From: an uncultured Winogradskyella sp.
GTDB taxonomy: Bacteria; Bacteroidota; Bacteroidia; Flavobacteriales; Flavobacteriaceae
Reading direction: 5' to 3'
DNA length: 64,000 nucleotides
Assembly: GCF_947496485.1 (NCBI RefSeq)
Contig: NZ_CANMCZ010000005.1
Span: 62,001 to 126,000, forward strand
Shown: in pieces, positions 35,963 through 45,027 of the stretch
How positions within the stretch are numbered: the stretch's first letter is position 1
Layout of the letters: each line of letters opens with the position of its first letter
Position numbers and translations under genes: made by a program
The notes under the pieces: generated by a model
The model's input: only the letters and a program-made list of their open reading frames with translations
What the model was told of the DNA's origin: nothing
Databases searched by the model: none

Positions 35963-38473
35963 ATGAAAATACAACTACTTATTGCTTTTATTTGCCTCAA
36001 TATTTTTTCTGCCATTGCGCAGACAAAAGTTAGTGGACATGTTTATGATGAGAATAATCAACCTATTGCTTTTGCCAATGTTCTATTTAAGGGTTCAACA
36101 GAAGGTACTATAACTAACGAAGATGGCAAATTCTATCTAGAGTCTGATGAAAAATGGGAAACACTTATTGTTTCTTTTTTAGGTTTCGAGATTTTAGAGG
36201 TGTCACTTACAAAATCCGTTAATTACGATTTAAAATTTATTCTAAAAGAAGAAGCCTCTTCGCTTAGTGAAGTTGTAATTATTACAGGAAAACAATCCAA
36301 AAAAGCATCCGAAAATCCTGCGATAAGAATCTTAAAAAAAATATGGGAGCGAAAGCGTAAAAATGGTGTAAAACAGTTTAATCAATACGAATACGACCAA
36401 TACGAAAAAGTTGAGTTTGATCTTAATACCATCGATAGCGCACTCATAAAAAGTAAGCTTTTTAAAGGTATGGAGTTTGTTTTTGAAGAAGTCGATACCT
36501 CTAGCGTTACAGGAAAAACGTATTTACCTATTTTTTTAAACGAATCTGTAAAAAAGATTTCTGGTGATAACATCATCAGCAAGGAGCGAGAAGATTTAAT
36601 AGGAAATAAGAATTCTGGTTTCAGTAACAACCAAGTCATTATAGATTTTATAGATGATTTATATTCAGAATATAATATCTATGACAATTACCTTAAGTTT
36701 TTCGATAAAAGCTTTGTAAGTCCATTAAGTAGAACAGGAGTTCAGACCTACAACTATGTCTTGTCAGATAGCGCATTTATTGATGATAAGTGGTGTTATA
36801 ATATTGTTTATTATCCAAGGAGAAAAAATGAATTGACTTTTAAAGGTGATTTTTGGGTGAATGATTCCACCTACGCCATAAAAGACATAAATCTTCAAGC
36901 GTCTAAAAGTGCCAATATTAATTGGGTAAAGGAAATATATATAGAGCAAGAATTTGAAGTATTAAATGATTCTGTATTTCTTATTAAGCGCGATTATTTT
37001 CTGTCAGACTTTGCCATTAATAAAAAGGAAAAGTCGAGAGGAGTTTACGGTAAGCGAACAACACTGTACGATAATTATAAATTCGATCAGCCAAAGGATA
37101 ACGAATACTATGATAAGGTAGTTTATAACTATGATGAAGATGTTTATAATAGAGAAGACGACTTTTGGCAAAACAATAGGCTTGAAGCTTTAAATAAAGA
37201 CGAAATAGGGGTTTACAAAATGTTAGATACCCTAAAAACTGTTAAGAAATTTAAACGACTTTATAATCTGGGAAGTATTCTAGCCTCAGGATATATAGAG
37301 TTTCCAAGTATTAACTTTGATTATGGCCCTATATTTTCAACGTTTGGATTTAATGAAGTTGAAGGTTTGAGACTCAGAACTGGTGGAAGAACTTACTTTG
37401 GACCCAATGATTTATGGAGACTCGAAGGGTTTTTGGCATATGGGTTCCGAGACGATAAATTTAAATATGGAATTTCAGGCAAATGGTTATTAGATAAACG
37501 GAGTCGATTAACCATTTTTGGAGGAAACCGACGTGATGTTGAACAAATAGGCGCGAGTTTAACGAGTTCTACAGATGTATTAGGCCGAAGTCTGGCATCT
37601 TCTGCTGTTATTGGAACTGGTGCAAATGATAAGCTTACTAATATTAATTTGACTAATTTAGGATTGGCGATTGAGCCTGTAAGGAATTTTGAAGTTCGTT
37701 TAGATGGAAGTTTCCGCACATTAAGATCAGCATCACCAACCTTTAGTTTAGATTATAATGACACAGAATCTCTAACAGGAATTTCATCTGAAGTCAAACA
37801 ATTTGAAAGCAGATTATCATTGGGCTATTATCCAAAACGCCAAATGACTGGTTTTGGGGTAGAACGTAAATTTAAGAACGACAATTTTGCACGTTTGTTT
37901 GCACAAGTCAGTCGTGGTGATCGTAATTGGTTTGATAGTGATTTTGATTATACAAAGGTTCAATTTTCATACATACAACCATGGCAAGTAGGTGGTTTTG
38001 GTAGGTTAGTAACCTCTATAGAAGCTGGTAAAACCTTTGGTGAAGTGCCTTTAGCATTATTGAGTGTTGTACCAGGAAATCAAACGTACTTTTCAATATA
38101 CAATACCTTTTCTCAGCTCGACTTTTATGAATTTGTAACTGATACCTATACATCAATGCACGTAGAGCATAATTTTAATGGTCGTTTATTTTCTCGTATT
38201 CCGTTCTTAAAAAAATACAACCTCAGAGCTATTGCTAGTATAAGAGGTGTTTGGGGCGAATTGTCTGATGAAAATATTGCACTAAGTACTACTGGTAATA
38301 TAAATGAGTTTCCATTAGTTGCACCAGATTCTCGCATCTATTATGAGTATAGCGTAGGAGTTGGTAATATTTTCAAAATACTACGTATAGACTTTAATTT
38401 TAGAGGGAATTATTTAGACAATCCTGATGCTAGAAAGTTTGGTATCACTGGTAGTTTTGGCTTTTATTTTTAA
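35963..38473 (+). CDS. DUF5686 outer-membrane protein with carboxypeptidase-like regulatory domain
   Basis: This 836-residue protein starts at the ATG at 35963; a TTG at 35951 would add four residues before the signal peptide (MKIQLLIAFICLNIFSAIAQ). Residues 21-105 are a CarboxypepD_reg-like domain (GHVYDENNQPIAFANVLFKG). The long C-terminal part, DUF5686, alternates beta strands ending in an aromatic FGITGSFGFYF, suggesting an outer-membrane barrel of unknown role. It is conserved across flavobacteria. It follows pdhB by 88 bases but is probably unrelated. Confidence 0.85.
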   Translation: MKIQLLIAFICLNIFSAIAQTKVSGHVYDENNQPIAFANVLFKGSTEGTITNEDGKFYLESDEKWETLIVSFLGFEILEVSLTKSVNYDLKFILKEEASSLSEVVIITGKQSKKASENPAIRILKKIWERKRKNGVKQFNQYEYDQYEKVEFDLNTIDSALIKSKLFKGMEFVFEEVDTSSVTGKTYLPIFLNESVKKISGDNIISKEREDLIGNKNSGFSNNQVIIDFIDDLYSEYNIYDNYLKFFDKSFVSPLSRTGVQTYNYVLSDSAFIDDKWCYNIVYYPRRKNELTFKGDFWVNDSTYAIKDINLQASKSANINWVKEIYIEQEFEVLNDSVFLIKRDYFLSDFAINKKEKSRGVYGKRTTLYDNYKFDQPKDNEYYDKVVYNYDEDVYNREDDFWQNNRLEALNKDEIGVYKMLDTLKTVKKFKRLYNLGSILASGYIEFPSINFDYGPIFSTFGFNEVEGLRLRTGGRTYFGPNDLWRLEGFLAYGFRDDKFKYGISGKWLLDKRSRLTIFGGNRRDVEQIGASLTSSTDVLGRSLASSAVIGTGANDKLTNINLTNLGLAIEPVRNFEVRLDGSFRTLRSASPTFSLDYNDTESLTGISSEVKQFESRLSLGYYPKRQMTGFGVERKFKNDNFARLFAQVSRGDRNWFDSDFDYTKVQFSYIQPWQVGGFGRLVTSIEAGKTFGEVPLALLSVVPGNQTYFSIYNTFSQLDFYEFVTDTYTSMHVEHNFNGRLFSRIPFLKKYNLRAIASIRGVWGELSDENIALSTTGNINEFPLVAPDSRIYYEYSVGVGNIFKILRIDFNFRGNYLDNPDARKFGITGSFGFYF

Positions 38474-38653
38474 TGCTCAAATAGTAAAAATGTCCTTAGA
38501 GATTTTGAACGGTCTCATATAGTCGTCAGTTAAAGGTTTATATGTTTTAATTTTCAGTTTAAAACCGACTTTAGGTATTCTGAGTGATTGAGCATGTAGT
38601 CGAATCCTTCATAATTTGCGTTATAATTGTTGTTACAGTTTTTACATCATTGA

Positions 38654-39067
38654 TTAACTATTTCTCTCAACTTTATTTAAGTAGACAAACACAACGAGAT
38701 AAAAAATACAGAAGAACCAATCATTGAGTCCATAAATGGTAAAAAAGATTCCAGCCATTGTATCTGCTTCATACACGCAAGAAAGTTCATTATTTATCAT
38801 CCATTTAGTCCAAGTAAATCCGTATATAAGTTTTTCAATAACAAAAACTCCGATTATCCATTTGAGATGTTCCCATTTAGAAGCCATTGCTAAAAAGGCA
38901 AATCCCCAAACTACTATCATTAGTAATCCAAAATTGGACATAACGACAGGATCGGCTTCATTAATAACCTTATTAGTAAAGAACCTAGAAAATACTAAAA
39001 CACCACCAATATTCATTATGCCCGACAAGTACATTCCTTTTTTAACAAGCTCTTTATTCAATTTCAT
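38654..39067 (-). CDS. Four-helix hypothetical membrane protein
   Basis: This 137-residue protein is made of four hydrophobic helices (about 12-30, 45-62, 68-86 and 105-132) with a basic N-terminus (MKLNKELVKKGMYLSG). Two aromatic-rich stretches, GFTWTKWMINNELSC and GLNDWFFCIFYLVVFVYL, stand out. I do not recognise a specific family. It stands alone with no obvious partner and belongs to a run of small orphan genes on this strand. The preceding gap (38474-38653) holds only a short TGCTCAA/TTGAGCA inverted repeat. Confidence 0.65.
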   Translation of the reverse strand: MKLNKELVKKGMYLSGIMNIGGVLVFSRFFTNKVINEADPVVMSNFGLLMIVVWGFAFLAMASKWEHLKWIIGVFVIEKLIYGFTWTKWMINNELSCVYEADTMAGIFFTIYGLNDWFFCIFYLVVFVYLNKVERNS

Positions 39068-39101
39068 TATTAGTTATTTATGTTAAATTATAACAAGATA
39101 T

Positions 39102-39884
39102 TTATTTCATTAATTCTATTTGAAATTTTGTAGCTTCAAATGCCATTTTTAAACCTCTCAGATTGGGATCAGATTTATTAGTATCAAATAGTTGATTCAG
39201 GTATTCAGTTTGCTTAATTAAATCGTCATTATCTTTTTGAAAAATCTGATATTTCAAGAGTATTAAATTAGCCATAATGTTATCTGACACACTCAAGTCT
39301 ATTTCATTGAGACTTTCGTCTATTGTGCTTTTTATATCGGAATCGTTTTCAGATAGTTCGTCGAATAGATATGCATTGGCTAAGTCAGATTTGGTCATAT
39401 TTGAATAGTCATTCTCATTAGACATATCTTTTCTATAGGTCATTTTCGTTCCATTGAGAAAATACCATCTCGTGTAGGAATCGTTTTCCATTTTTATTTC
39501 TTTTTCAAATATTTTTTCTTTTGTACTCCAGTTTGTAAATGCAATCAAGAGTTCAGTTCCGTCATCTTTTTTTAATATTGCAAACCGAATTAGATAATTT
39601 CTCTTTCCTGGTTTTTCAATTTCAATATCTAAATTAGTTTCTACTGAAACATATTTTTTTAGTGCTTGTAATATCGAGGAAACATCTTCTGGATTTGCAT
39701 CTGGAAATAAATTTTCTCTCAAAAATAAATCGATATACAGATAATGGGTTAAGTAGAAGTCATCCATTTTTAGATAATTCGATTCGGTTAAATTGTCTGT
39801 TTTTATATCAATTTTATCTGATTGAGAAAATCCGATGCTAGTAAAAAGGGTTAAAACTAAAAGTGTAATTAATTTTCTATTCAT
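39102..39884 (-). CDS. Secreted hypothetical protein
   Basis: This 260-residue protein has a signal peptide (MNRKLITLLVLTLFTSIGFSQ). The body is acidic and mixed alpha/beta; a central region (NYLIRFAILKKDDGTELLIAFTNW) suggests a lipocalin-like beta segment, and the C-terminal third is helical. No domain was recognised and no catalytic motif is visible. It is predicted periplasmic. It belongs to the run of small minus-strand genes at 38.6-41.9 kb. Confidence 0.6.
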   Translation of the reverse strand: MNRKLITLLVLTLFTSIGFSQSDKIDIKTDNLTESNYLKMDDFYLTHYLYIDLFLRENLFPDANPEDVSSILQALKKYVSVETNLDIEIEKPGKRNYLIRFAILKKDDGTELLIAFTNWSTKEKIFEKEIKMENDSYTRWYFLNGTKMTYRKDMSNENDYSNMTKSDLANAYLFDELSENDSDIKSTIDESLNEIDLSVSDNIMANLILLKYQIFQKDNDDLIKQTEYLNQLFDTNKSDPNLRGLKMAFEATKFQIELMK

Positions 39885-40041
39885 TGTGTTTGTTTATATT
39901 GTTCGCAAAGTGTTGGTGTATGGTTAGTTGTGTGCGATCCCAGACAGTAAATAAGTAAAAACTCATTGTTCAGCAGCGTGGAAATTCTGAAGACAATTTT
40001 AGACGCAGTGAACTGTTCAGCTGTTGGCTGGCTGGTTGTTG

Positions 40042-40476
40042 TTAATTTCTACAAGCACACTCGTGGTGTTCATTGAGATATGTAATTGTTTCTGAACATA
40101 GTTTTTCTAAGATCTTAATATCAATATCAGAAAGTTTCTTAACATAAATGCATGCTTTTCCCATTTTGAATTTACCAAAGTCTTCTAATAATTTTTTACT
40201 TTTCTCTGTTTGAGAATAAACGTATAGGGAAAACTGTGCTTTTCGCGGAGAGAAACCTAGTAAGGGTGCATCACCTTCATGACCACTAGCATATTTATAA
40301 TGATAACTTCCAAAACCAATAATTGTTGGCCCCCACATTTTTGGTTCAAAACCTGACCATTCACTCATTAATTCTATTAGTTTATGACTATCAGCTTTCT
40401 TTTGATCATTGTCTGCATATGATTCAATAAAATTAAAAACGTCTACTTCTGTTTCGGTAGTTTTATTTTTTGCCAT
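40042..40476 (-). CDS. DUF1801-family protein
   Basis: This 144-residue protein matches DUF1801: EWSGFEPKMWGPTIIGFGSYHYKY, then FSPRKAQFSLYVY and a C-terminal MGKACIYVKKLSDIDIKILEKL. It is soluble with no signal peptide. Relatives form a small alpha/beta fold near a phosphate-binding-like site, but biochemical function is unknown. A Cys-rich tail (HHECACRN) ends the protein. It is flanked by unusual intergenic DNA on both sides. Confidence 0.75.
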   Translation of the reverse strand: MAKNKTTETEVDVFNFIESYADNDQKKADSHKLIELMSEWSGFEPKMWGPTIIGFGSYHYKYASGHEGDAPLLGFSPRKAQFSLYVYSQTEKSKKLLEDFGKFKMGKACIYVKKLSDIDIKILEKLCSETITYLNEHHECACRN

Positions 40477-40488
40477 TTCCGTAATTGT

Positions 40489-40580
40489 TTTAGTTGCTTC
40501 GCAATGCCTGCCAAAGTGTTTGAATATGTTTTAATTCCCCAGTTCGCTGAGCGTTTGTGTTGCGTGGTTGAGCAACTAAA
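40489..40580. repeat. Long-range inverted repeat in an unusual intergenic spacer
   Basis: TTTAGTTGCT at 40489-40498 and AGCAACTAAA at 40571-40580 are perfect complements separated by 72 bases. The spacer is richer in G and C than its surroundings (CGCTGAGCG, GCGTGGTTG). Its size resembles a folded recombination site, but no integron core sites or integrase are visible. Confidence 0.35.
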
Positions 40581-40674
40581 TTAGTAAATAAATCACAGAT
40601 AGAATATTCGGCAGAAATGTTTACAAGTCGTCAGGGACTTGGCAATTACTTATGAAAGGTGTATCGCGTAGTTT

Positions 40675-41241
40675 TTATTCTATTTTGATGTATTCCGATA
40701 ATGAATCATATTTGAATCCAGCTTCGAAAATCAAAATTACTGCACCAAATTCATGCTTAATTCTGTCAATAATTATAGAATTGTCTTTAAGTATTATGCG
40801 TTTCTTATCGTTCGTAAAAGTTCCAAAAACGTATGGTAAACCTGAGATGCTAAAGTTTTGATTTAGATAAAACATTCCATCCTTCAATTTACCTTTAATT
40901 GTTTCATTTTTAACCAGAACTTCATTTTTGAAGAGTCTGAAGTCTAATTCGTTTTCATTGATTAGTTTGATTTCTGCATAATATTCGTCATCTTCATTAT
41001 TAAGTTCAAGTTGAGAGTCCTCCGAACGCCACCAAACTCCAAGGAGGTTTTCGTATATATTGTCTTTTTTTAATGTATCAGAAATTGAATAAAACAGATA
41101 CTTTCCATTTATTTTTTCAAAGTCAGAAACAAGTTGTGATTTAGAATGCTTTTCGATTGGAATTTTTGAAAAGCTGGCGCAATTCGAAAAAGACGAAATA
41201 AAAACTAATACTATAAGTGTATTTATTAGTCTGTTATTCAT
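40675..41241 (-). CDS. Hypothetical lipoprotein
   Basis: This 188-residue lipoprotein has a signal peptide ending SFSNC (lipidated Cys21). Its body alternates short beta strands (GVWWRSEDSQLELN, YYAEIKLINENELDFRLFKN, GLPYVFGTF), suggesting a small lipocalin-like barrel. No known family was recognised. The start overlaps the stop of the upstream lipoprotein gene by four bases (ATGA), so the two are translationally coupled and probably work together. Confidence 0.65.
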   Translation of the reverse strand: MNNRLINTLIVLVFISSFSNCASFSKIPIEKHSKSQLVSDFEKINGKYLFYSISDTLKKDNIYENLLGVWWRSEDSQLELNNEDDEYYAEIKLINENELDFRLFKNEVLVKNETIKGKLKDGMFYLNQNFSISGLPYVFGTFTNDKKRIILKDNSIIIDRIKHEFGAVILIFEAGFKYDSLSEYIKIE

Positions 41242-41852
41242 TTTTTAAATTTGGAATTCAACCAAACCTCTAACATTTCCTTTTTGTCAGATTCGTTGTT
41301 GTAATTTATGTTTACTCCAAAGTCCAATCCATTTATTAATCTACTGTACATTATTTGATTAAGAATAATCTCTCCTTTAGGACTGTAAATGGTAAATCCG
41401 TATGACTGAAATTCAAGACCATCGATTTTAATAGTTTTAGTTTCCGTTGAATCCGTTTTTATCCCTCTTTGCTGATATGTATTATAAACCAGTTTCTTTA
41501 ATCCAGCATTATTTTCTTCCCATTCGCCATCATATTCGAGTTCAAAAGGTTCAGAAGTTGATTGGAAAATATTGAATTTGTCTTTTTGGAAATTCAAAAG
41601 TTGTTTTAATTCACTAGCGTCATATTCAATTTCAGCTGTTTCATTAATAGCATCTAATCCTTTTTCAATTCTTTCATCTAAAATGCTCTTATGTGTGACA
41701 TTCCAACCTTTAGGAATTTCCATCGTCCAACCAATTTCTTTACTGTGGTATTTGCTTTCCGTTATTTTTCCCTCGTCAATTTGTTTATTTGGGTAGGTTT
41801 TGCAAGAAATCAAAACAGTCAAAAATAGTAATATGGTTAATTTAATTTTCAT
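41238..41852 (-). CDS. Hypothetical lipoprotein, PsbP-like
   Basis: This 204-residue protein starts at the ATG at 41852, directly before a lipoprotein signal peptide (MKIKLTILLFLTVLISC). An in-frame Met at 41900 would add 16 hydrophilic residues. The body contains KEIGWTMEIPKGWNVT, then a C-terminal FTIYSPKGEIILNQIMYSRLINGLDFGVNINY. This is typical of secreted PsbP/Mog1-like stress proteins in Bacteroidota (weak call). It is translationally coupled to the following lipoprotein gene by an ATGA overlap. Substrate and role are unknown. Confidence 0.6.
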   Translation of the reverse strand: MKIKLTILLFLTVLISCKTYPNKQIDEGKITESKYHSKEIGWTMEIPKGWNVTHKSILDERIEKGLDAINETAEIEYDASELKQLLNFQKDKFNIFQSTSEPFELEYDGEWEENNAGLKKLVYNTYQQRGIKTDSTETKTIKIDGLEFQSYGFTIYSPKGEIILNQIMYSRLINGLDFGVNINYNNESDKKEMLEVWLNSKFKK

Positions 41853-41947
41853 AATTTTCTCAAATGTACTATAACTGGTTGTATGAGGATAAAAATTCAT
41901 CTTATCCTATCTATTCTTACTGATAAAGGGAACCATTAAGATTATAT

Positions 41948-44170
41948 TTAATTTTTATTCTTGTCTTTAAATTTATCAAAATCAGAAGCTTCCTCAACTT
42001 TTGGGAAAGAATTGTTATTCATTTCAGTATCAGCATACTCAAAGTTAGGATCTAAGACTACTTTCTTAACTTCCTTAGTTTTAATAAATGTTTTAGTAAT
42101 TTCATATTCATTGGTTCTCCAAATTTCAGCAGGTAAAGTGTCGATTTCACTTGTACCATCAGTGTATTGCCATTCTATAGTCAATGGCATTACTAGGCCT
42201 CCAACATTTTTCACCGTAATTTCATAAATGTTTTTACCGTAAAGTTGTTTTCTTATTTCTGGTTCATCCATACGCGATAAAAACTGCCCATAAGCTTGGT
42301 CTGGTGTGGTAACCATAGTTATTTCTTCTGGACCACTTGTAAAATCTTGGGTGTTTTCTCCTGCGTTTTCTGCTTCAATATTGGCTTTTACGGTTTTACC
42401 TTTGTTTTCAATATTTACCTCGTTACTTACTGTAAACCATTTTACATTAATAAGTTCCATGTCTACATTATCAGTTGTAAAAAACCAACCTCTATAAAAC
42501 CAATCGAGATCAACTGCTGTAGCATCTTCTAGCGTTCTAAATAAATCCGCTGGATTTGGATGTTTATATTTCCAACGATTAGCATATTCTTTAAACGCTT
42601 GGTCAAAAAGTTCTTCGCCAACAATAGATTGACGAAGCATTTGTAATCCTACGGTTGGTTTTTGGTAGTAATTGGCTCCAAATTGTGAGAGTAAATCATT
42701 ATCTGATGAGGTCATTATCGGTCGCATAATACTTTTGTCTCCGCTCATAAACGGCACAATACTTTTTGGTTGTGTATGCGGATAATCAGGATAACGCTCT
42801 TTCATGGTACGTTGATGAATAAATGTGTTTAAGCCTTCATCCATCCACATCCATTGGCGCTCATCAGAACTTATAATCATTGGAAACCAGTTATGCCCAA
42901 CCTCGTGCACAATGGTGCTTATCATTCCTCCTTTTGCTCTGTCACTTATCTTTCCATTGACTGGTCGTCCACCATTAAAGCTAATCATAGGGAACTCCAT
43001 ACCAATGTTGGACGTATTTACCGAAATACAAACAGGATAAGGATATTCAAAAACAGCTTCAGAATAAACTTCTAATGCATTTTTTACCGCTCGAGTTGAC
43101 GATTCGTTCCAGACAGGTAATCCTTCTTTAGGATAAAAAGACATTGCCATAACTGTATGTGTTTCTAAAGGTACAGCTTGAGCATCCCAAATAAATTTTC
43201 GAGATGATGCAAATGCAAAATCCCTCACATTTTCTGCTCTAAATTTCCATGTTTTAGTTTTTATGGTTTTATTCTTTTCGTTTGTTTCAGCTTCTTCAGG
43301 TGTAACAATCATCAGTGGCTTGTCTACGGATTTTCTGGCTTTAGCTAAGCGTTGCTGTTGTGTTTTGGTAAGCACCTGAGCTTCATTTTTTAAATCGCCA
43401 GTGGAAGCTACAATGTGGTCTGCTGGCACCGTAATTTCAACATCATAATCACCAAACTCCAGAGCAAATTCGCCTAGTTTTTGAAATTGTTTATTCTGCC
43501 AACCTTCAGTATCATTGTAAACTGCCATGCGTGGAAACCAATGTGCAATGAGGTAAACCGTATTGTCATCTTCAGGGAAATATTCATAACCTTCGCGAGA
43601 CAATAAATACATACTTCTATCTGTAATATGATATGACCAACCAATGGAAAACGTTAGCGACTCACCTGATTTTAAAGGTTGACTAAGTAACACCTTCATC
43701 ATGGTATTATTGACTAAAGATTCTATAGCGTTGCCATTAGCATCTTTAATATATTTAATTGTGTATCCTGCAGGAAAATCAATAGCACGTGTTAAAAATT
43801 GCATATGCCTTGTATTCATTGAGTCACGCACATTTCCAAAGGCATATCCAAAATCTTCGTTTTCTTTTTTATTTACGTTTTGCTCTAATTGAATCCACAA
43901 ATACCTTAAATCATCTGGTGAGTTATTGTAATATGTAATAGTTTCATCTCCACTCAGTATGTTATCTCTTTCGTTTAGTGCTGCTTTTATTTTATAATCT
44001 GCACGTTGTTGCCAATATGCTTTTCCGGGCGCACCACTAGCAGAACGATAGACGTTTGGTTGCGGTATCATATTATCAATAGGCTCAAACTTGCCTTGGT
44101 ATTGTTGGTTTTGAGAAAATAAGGGAAGAGAAAATAGAAATGATAATGTAAATAATGATATAAATTTCAT
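41948..44170 (-). CDS. Secreted M1-family zinc metallopeptidase
   Basis: This 740-residue protein has a signal peptide (MKFISLFTLSFLFSLPLFSQ). The zinc site is HEVGH at 422-426 with E423 catalytic and E445 the third ligand, exactly 18 residues later (MDEGLNTF). The N-terminal domain begins DYKIKAALNERDNILSGDETITYYNNS, and a beta-rich C-terminal domain follows the catalytic part. It is predicted to be a periplasmic or outer-membrane aminopeptidase. It is a second M1 enzyme, not fused to transporter helices like the one at 22053. Confidence 0.9.
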   Translation of the reverse strand: MKFISLFTLSFLFSLPLFSQNQQYQGKFEPIDNMIPQPNVYRSASGAPGKAYWQQRADYKIKAALNERDNILSGDETITYYNNSPDDLRYLWIQLEQNVNKKENEDFGYAFGNVRDSMNTRHMQFLTRAIDFPAGYTIKYIKDANGNAIESLVNNTMMKVLLSQPLKSGESLTFSIGWSYHITDRSMYLLSREGYEYFPEDDNTVYLIAHWFPRMAVYNDTEGWQNKQFQKLGEFALEFGDYDVEITVPADHIVASTGDLKNEAQVLTKTQQQRLAKARKSVDKPLMIVTPEEAETNEKNKTIKTKTWKFRAENVRDFAFASSRKFIWDAQAVPLETHTVMAMSFYPKEGLPVWNESSTRAVKNALEVYSEAVFEYPYPVCISVNTSNIGMEFPMISFNGGRPVNGKISDRAKGGMISTIVHEVGHNWFPMIISSDERQWMWMDEGLNTFIHQRTMKERYPDYPHTQPKSIVPFMSGDKSIMRPIMTSSDNDLLSQFGANYYQKPTVGLQMLRQSIVGEELFDQAFKEYANRWKYKHPNPADLFRTLEDATAVDLDWFYRGWFFTTDNVDMELINVKWFTVSNEVNIENKGKTVKANIEAENAGENTQDFTSGPEEITMVTTPDQAYGQFLSRMDEPEIRKQLYGKNIYEITVKNVGGLVMPLTIEWQYTDGTSEIDTLPAEIWRTNEYEITKTFIKTKEVKKVVLDPNFEYADTEMNNNSFPKVEEASDFDKFKDKNKN

Positions 44171-44259
44171 CTAGATTGAATAATATTAATTAATAGATTT
44201 AACAAGGTAATGAATTCCAAAGAAATGAATTTAATAAAGGTTGAAACTGATGTTAGTTT

Positions 44260-44294
44260 TTTGTTGCTCAAAGTTAAAGTCTTAGCTATATTTG
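44260..44294 (+). promoter_or_regulatory. Promoter of the inorganic pyrophosphatase gene
   Basis: TTTG at 44260-44263 and TATATTTG at 44287-44294 match the Bacteroidota -33/-7 consensus (TTTG and TAnnTTTG) with a 23-base spacer. A nearby TTG at 44264 would give a 20-base spacer. Confidence 0.65.
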
Positions 44295-44346
44295 CACCCT
44301 CAAATTAAATAAAGCATTATCCTGTTTTTGGGTAATAATAAAAGAA

Positions 44347-44880
44347 ATGAAGATGTCAAAAAAAGAAAAATTATCTTTCGATGTATTAATAGAAATTCCA
44401 AAAGGGAGTCGTAATAAATATGAATACGATTTTACATTAAATAAAATCCGTTTTGATAGAACACTTTTCTCATCCATGATGTATCCAGGAGATTATGGTT
44501 TTGTACCAGAGACTCTTGCACTCGATCAAGATCCTTTAGATGTGTTAGTACTCTCTACAGAACCATCATATCCTATGGTTGTGATGGAAGTAAGACCAAT
44601 AGGTGTATTTCATATGACTGATGAAAAAGGACCAGATGAAAAAATAATATGTGTACCAGTATCAGATCCTGTTTGGAGTAAGAGATCTGATATAGCAGAT
44701 TTGAATCCACATCGTTTAAAAGAAATAGAACATTTTTTTCAGGTTTATAAAGACTTAGAAAAAAAGAAAGTTGACGTTGGTGGTTGGGGAAATGCTGAAG
44801 ATGCTACAAAAATATTTCATGAATGTGTGAAGCGTTATAATGAAAGTGAGCATAAAAAGAAGCGTACATTTACGATTTAA
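44347..44880 (+). CDS. ppa: Soluble inorganic pyrophosphatase, family I
   Basis: This 177-residue cytoplasmic enzyme hydrolyses pyrophosphate. Family marks are EIPKGSRNKYEYD, MMYPGDYGFVPETLALDQDPLDVLVLS with metal-binding D60, D62 and D65, and the later KIICVPVSDP and FFQVYKDLEKKKV. The usual DGDPxD is DQDPLD here. MSK at 44353 is an alternative start. It precedes the membrane pyrophosphatase gene, separated by a terminator, so the two are independently transcribed. Confidence 0.94.
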   Translation: MKMSKKEKLSFDVLIEIPKGSRNKYEYDFTLNKIRFDRTLFSSMMYPGDYGFVPETLALDQDPLDVLVLSTEPSYPMVVMEVRPIGVFHMTDEKGPDEKIICVPVSDPVWSKRSDIADLNPHRLKEIEHFFQVYKDLEKKKVDVGGWGNAEDATKIFHECVKRYNESEHKKKRTFTI

Positions 44881-44924
44881 ATATGACGATTTAAGAATCA
44901 TAGATTATTTAGCATATAACTATC

Positions 44925-44960
44925 AAAAAAGCAATATCGATTAATTGATATTGCTTTTTT
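44925..44960. terminator. Intrinsic terminator after ppa
   Basis: A 14-base arm AAAAAAGCAATATC pairs perfectly with GATATTGCTTTTTT around an 8-base loop. It ends the ppa transcript 67 bases before the membrane pyrophosphatase gene. Confidence 0.88.
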
Positions 44961-45027
44961 CGTAAAATTTAATTCATTTTACTACTTTAGCGGACGATAA
45001 AAATTTAACTAACCTAATTTAAAACGT

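Noticed and set aside
38474-38594. TGCTCAA/TTGAGCA inverted repeat as a terminator
   Set aside because: The arms are 107 bases apart and no T run follows; expected by chance in AT-rich DNA.
40489-40580. Integron attC site
   Set aside because: The long inverted repeat has the size, but the arms do not match attC core sites and there is no integrase, so I list it only as a repeat.
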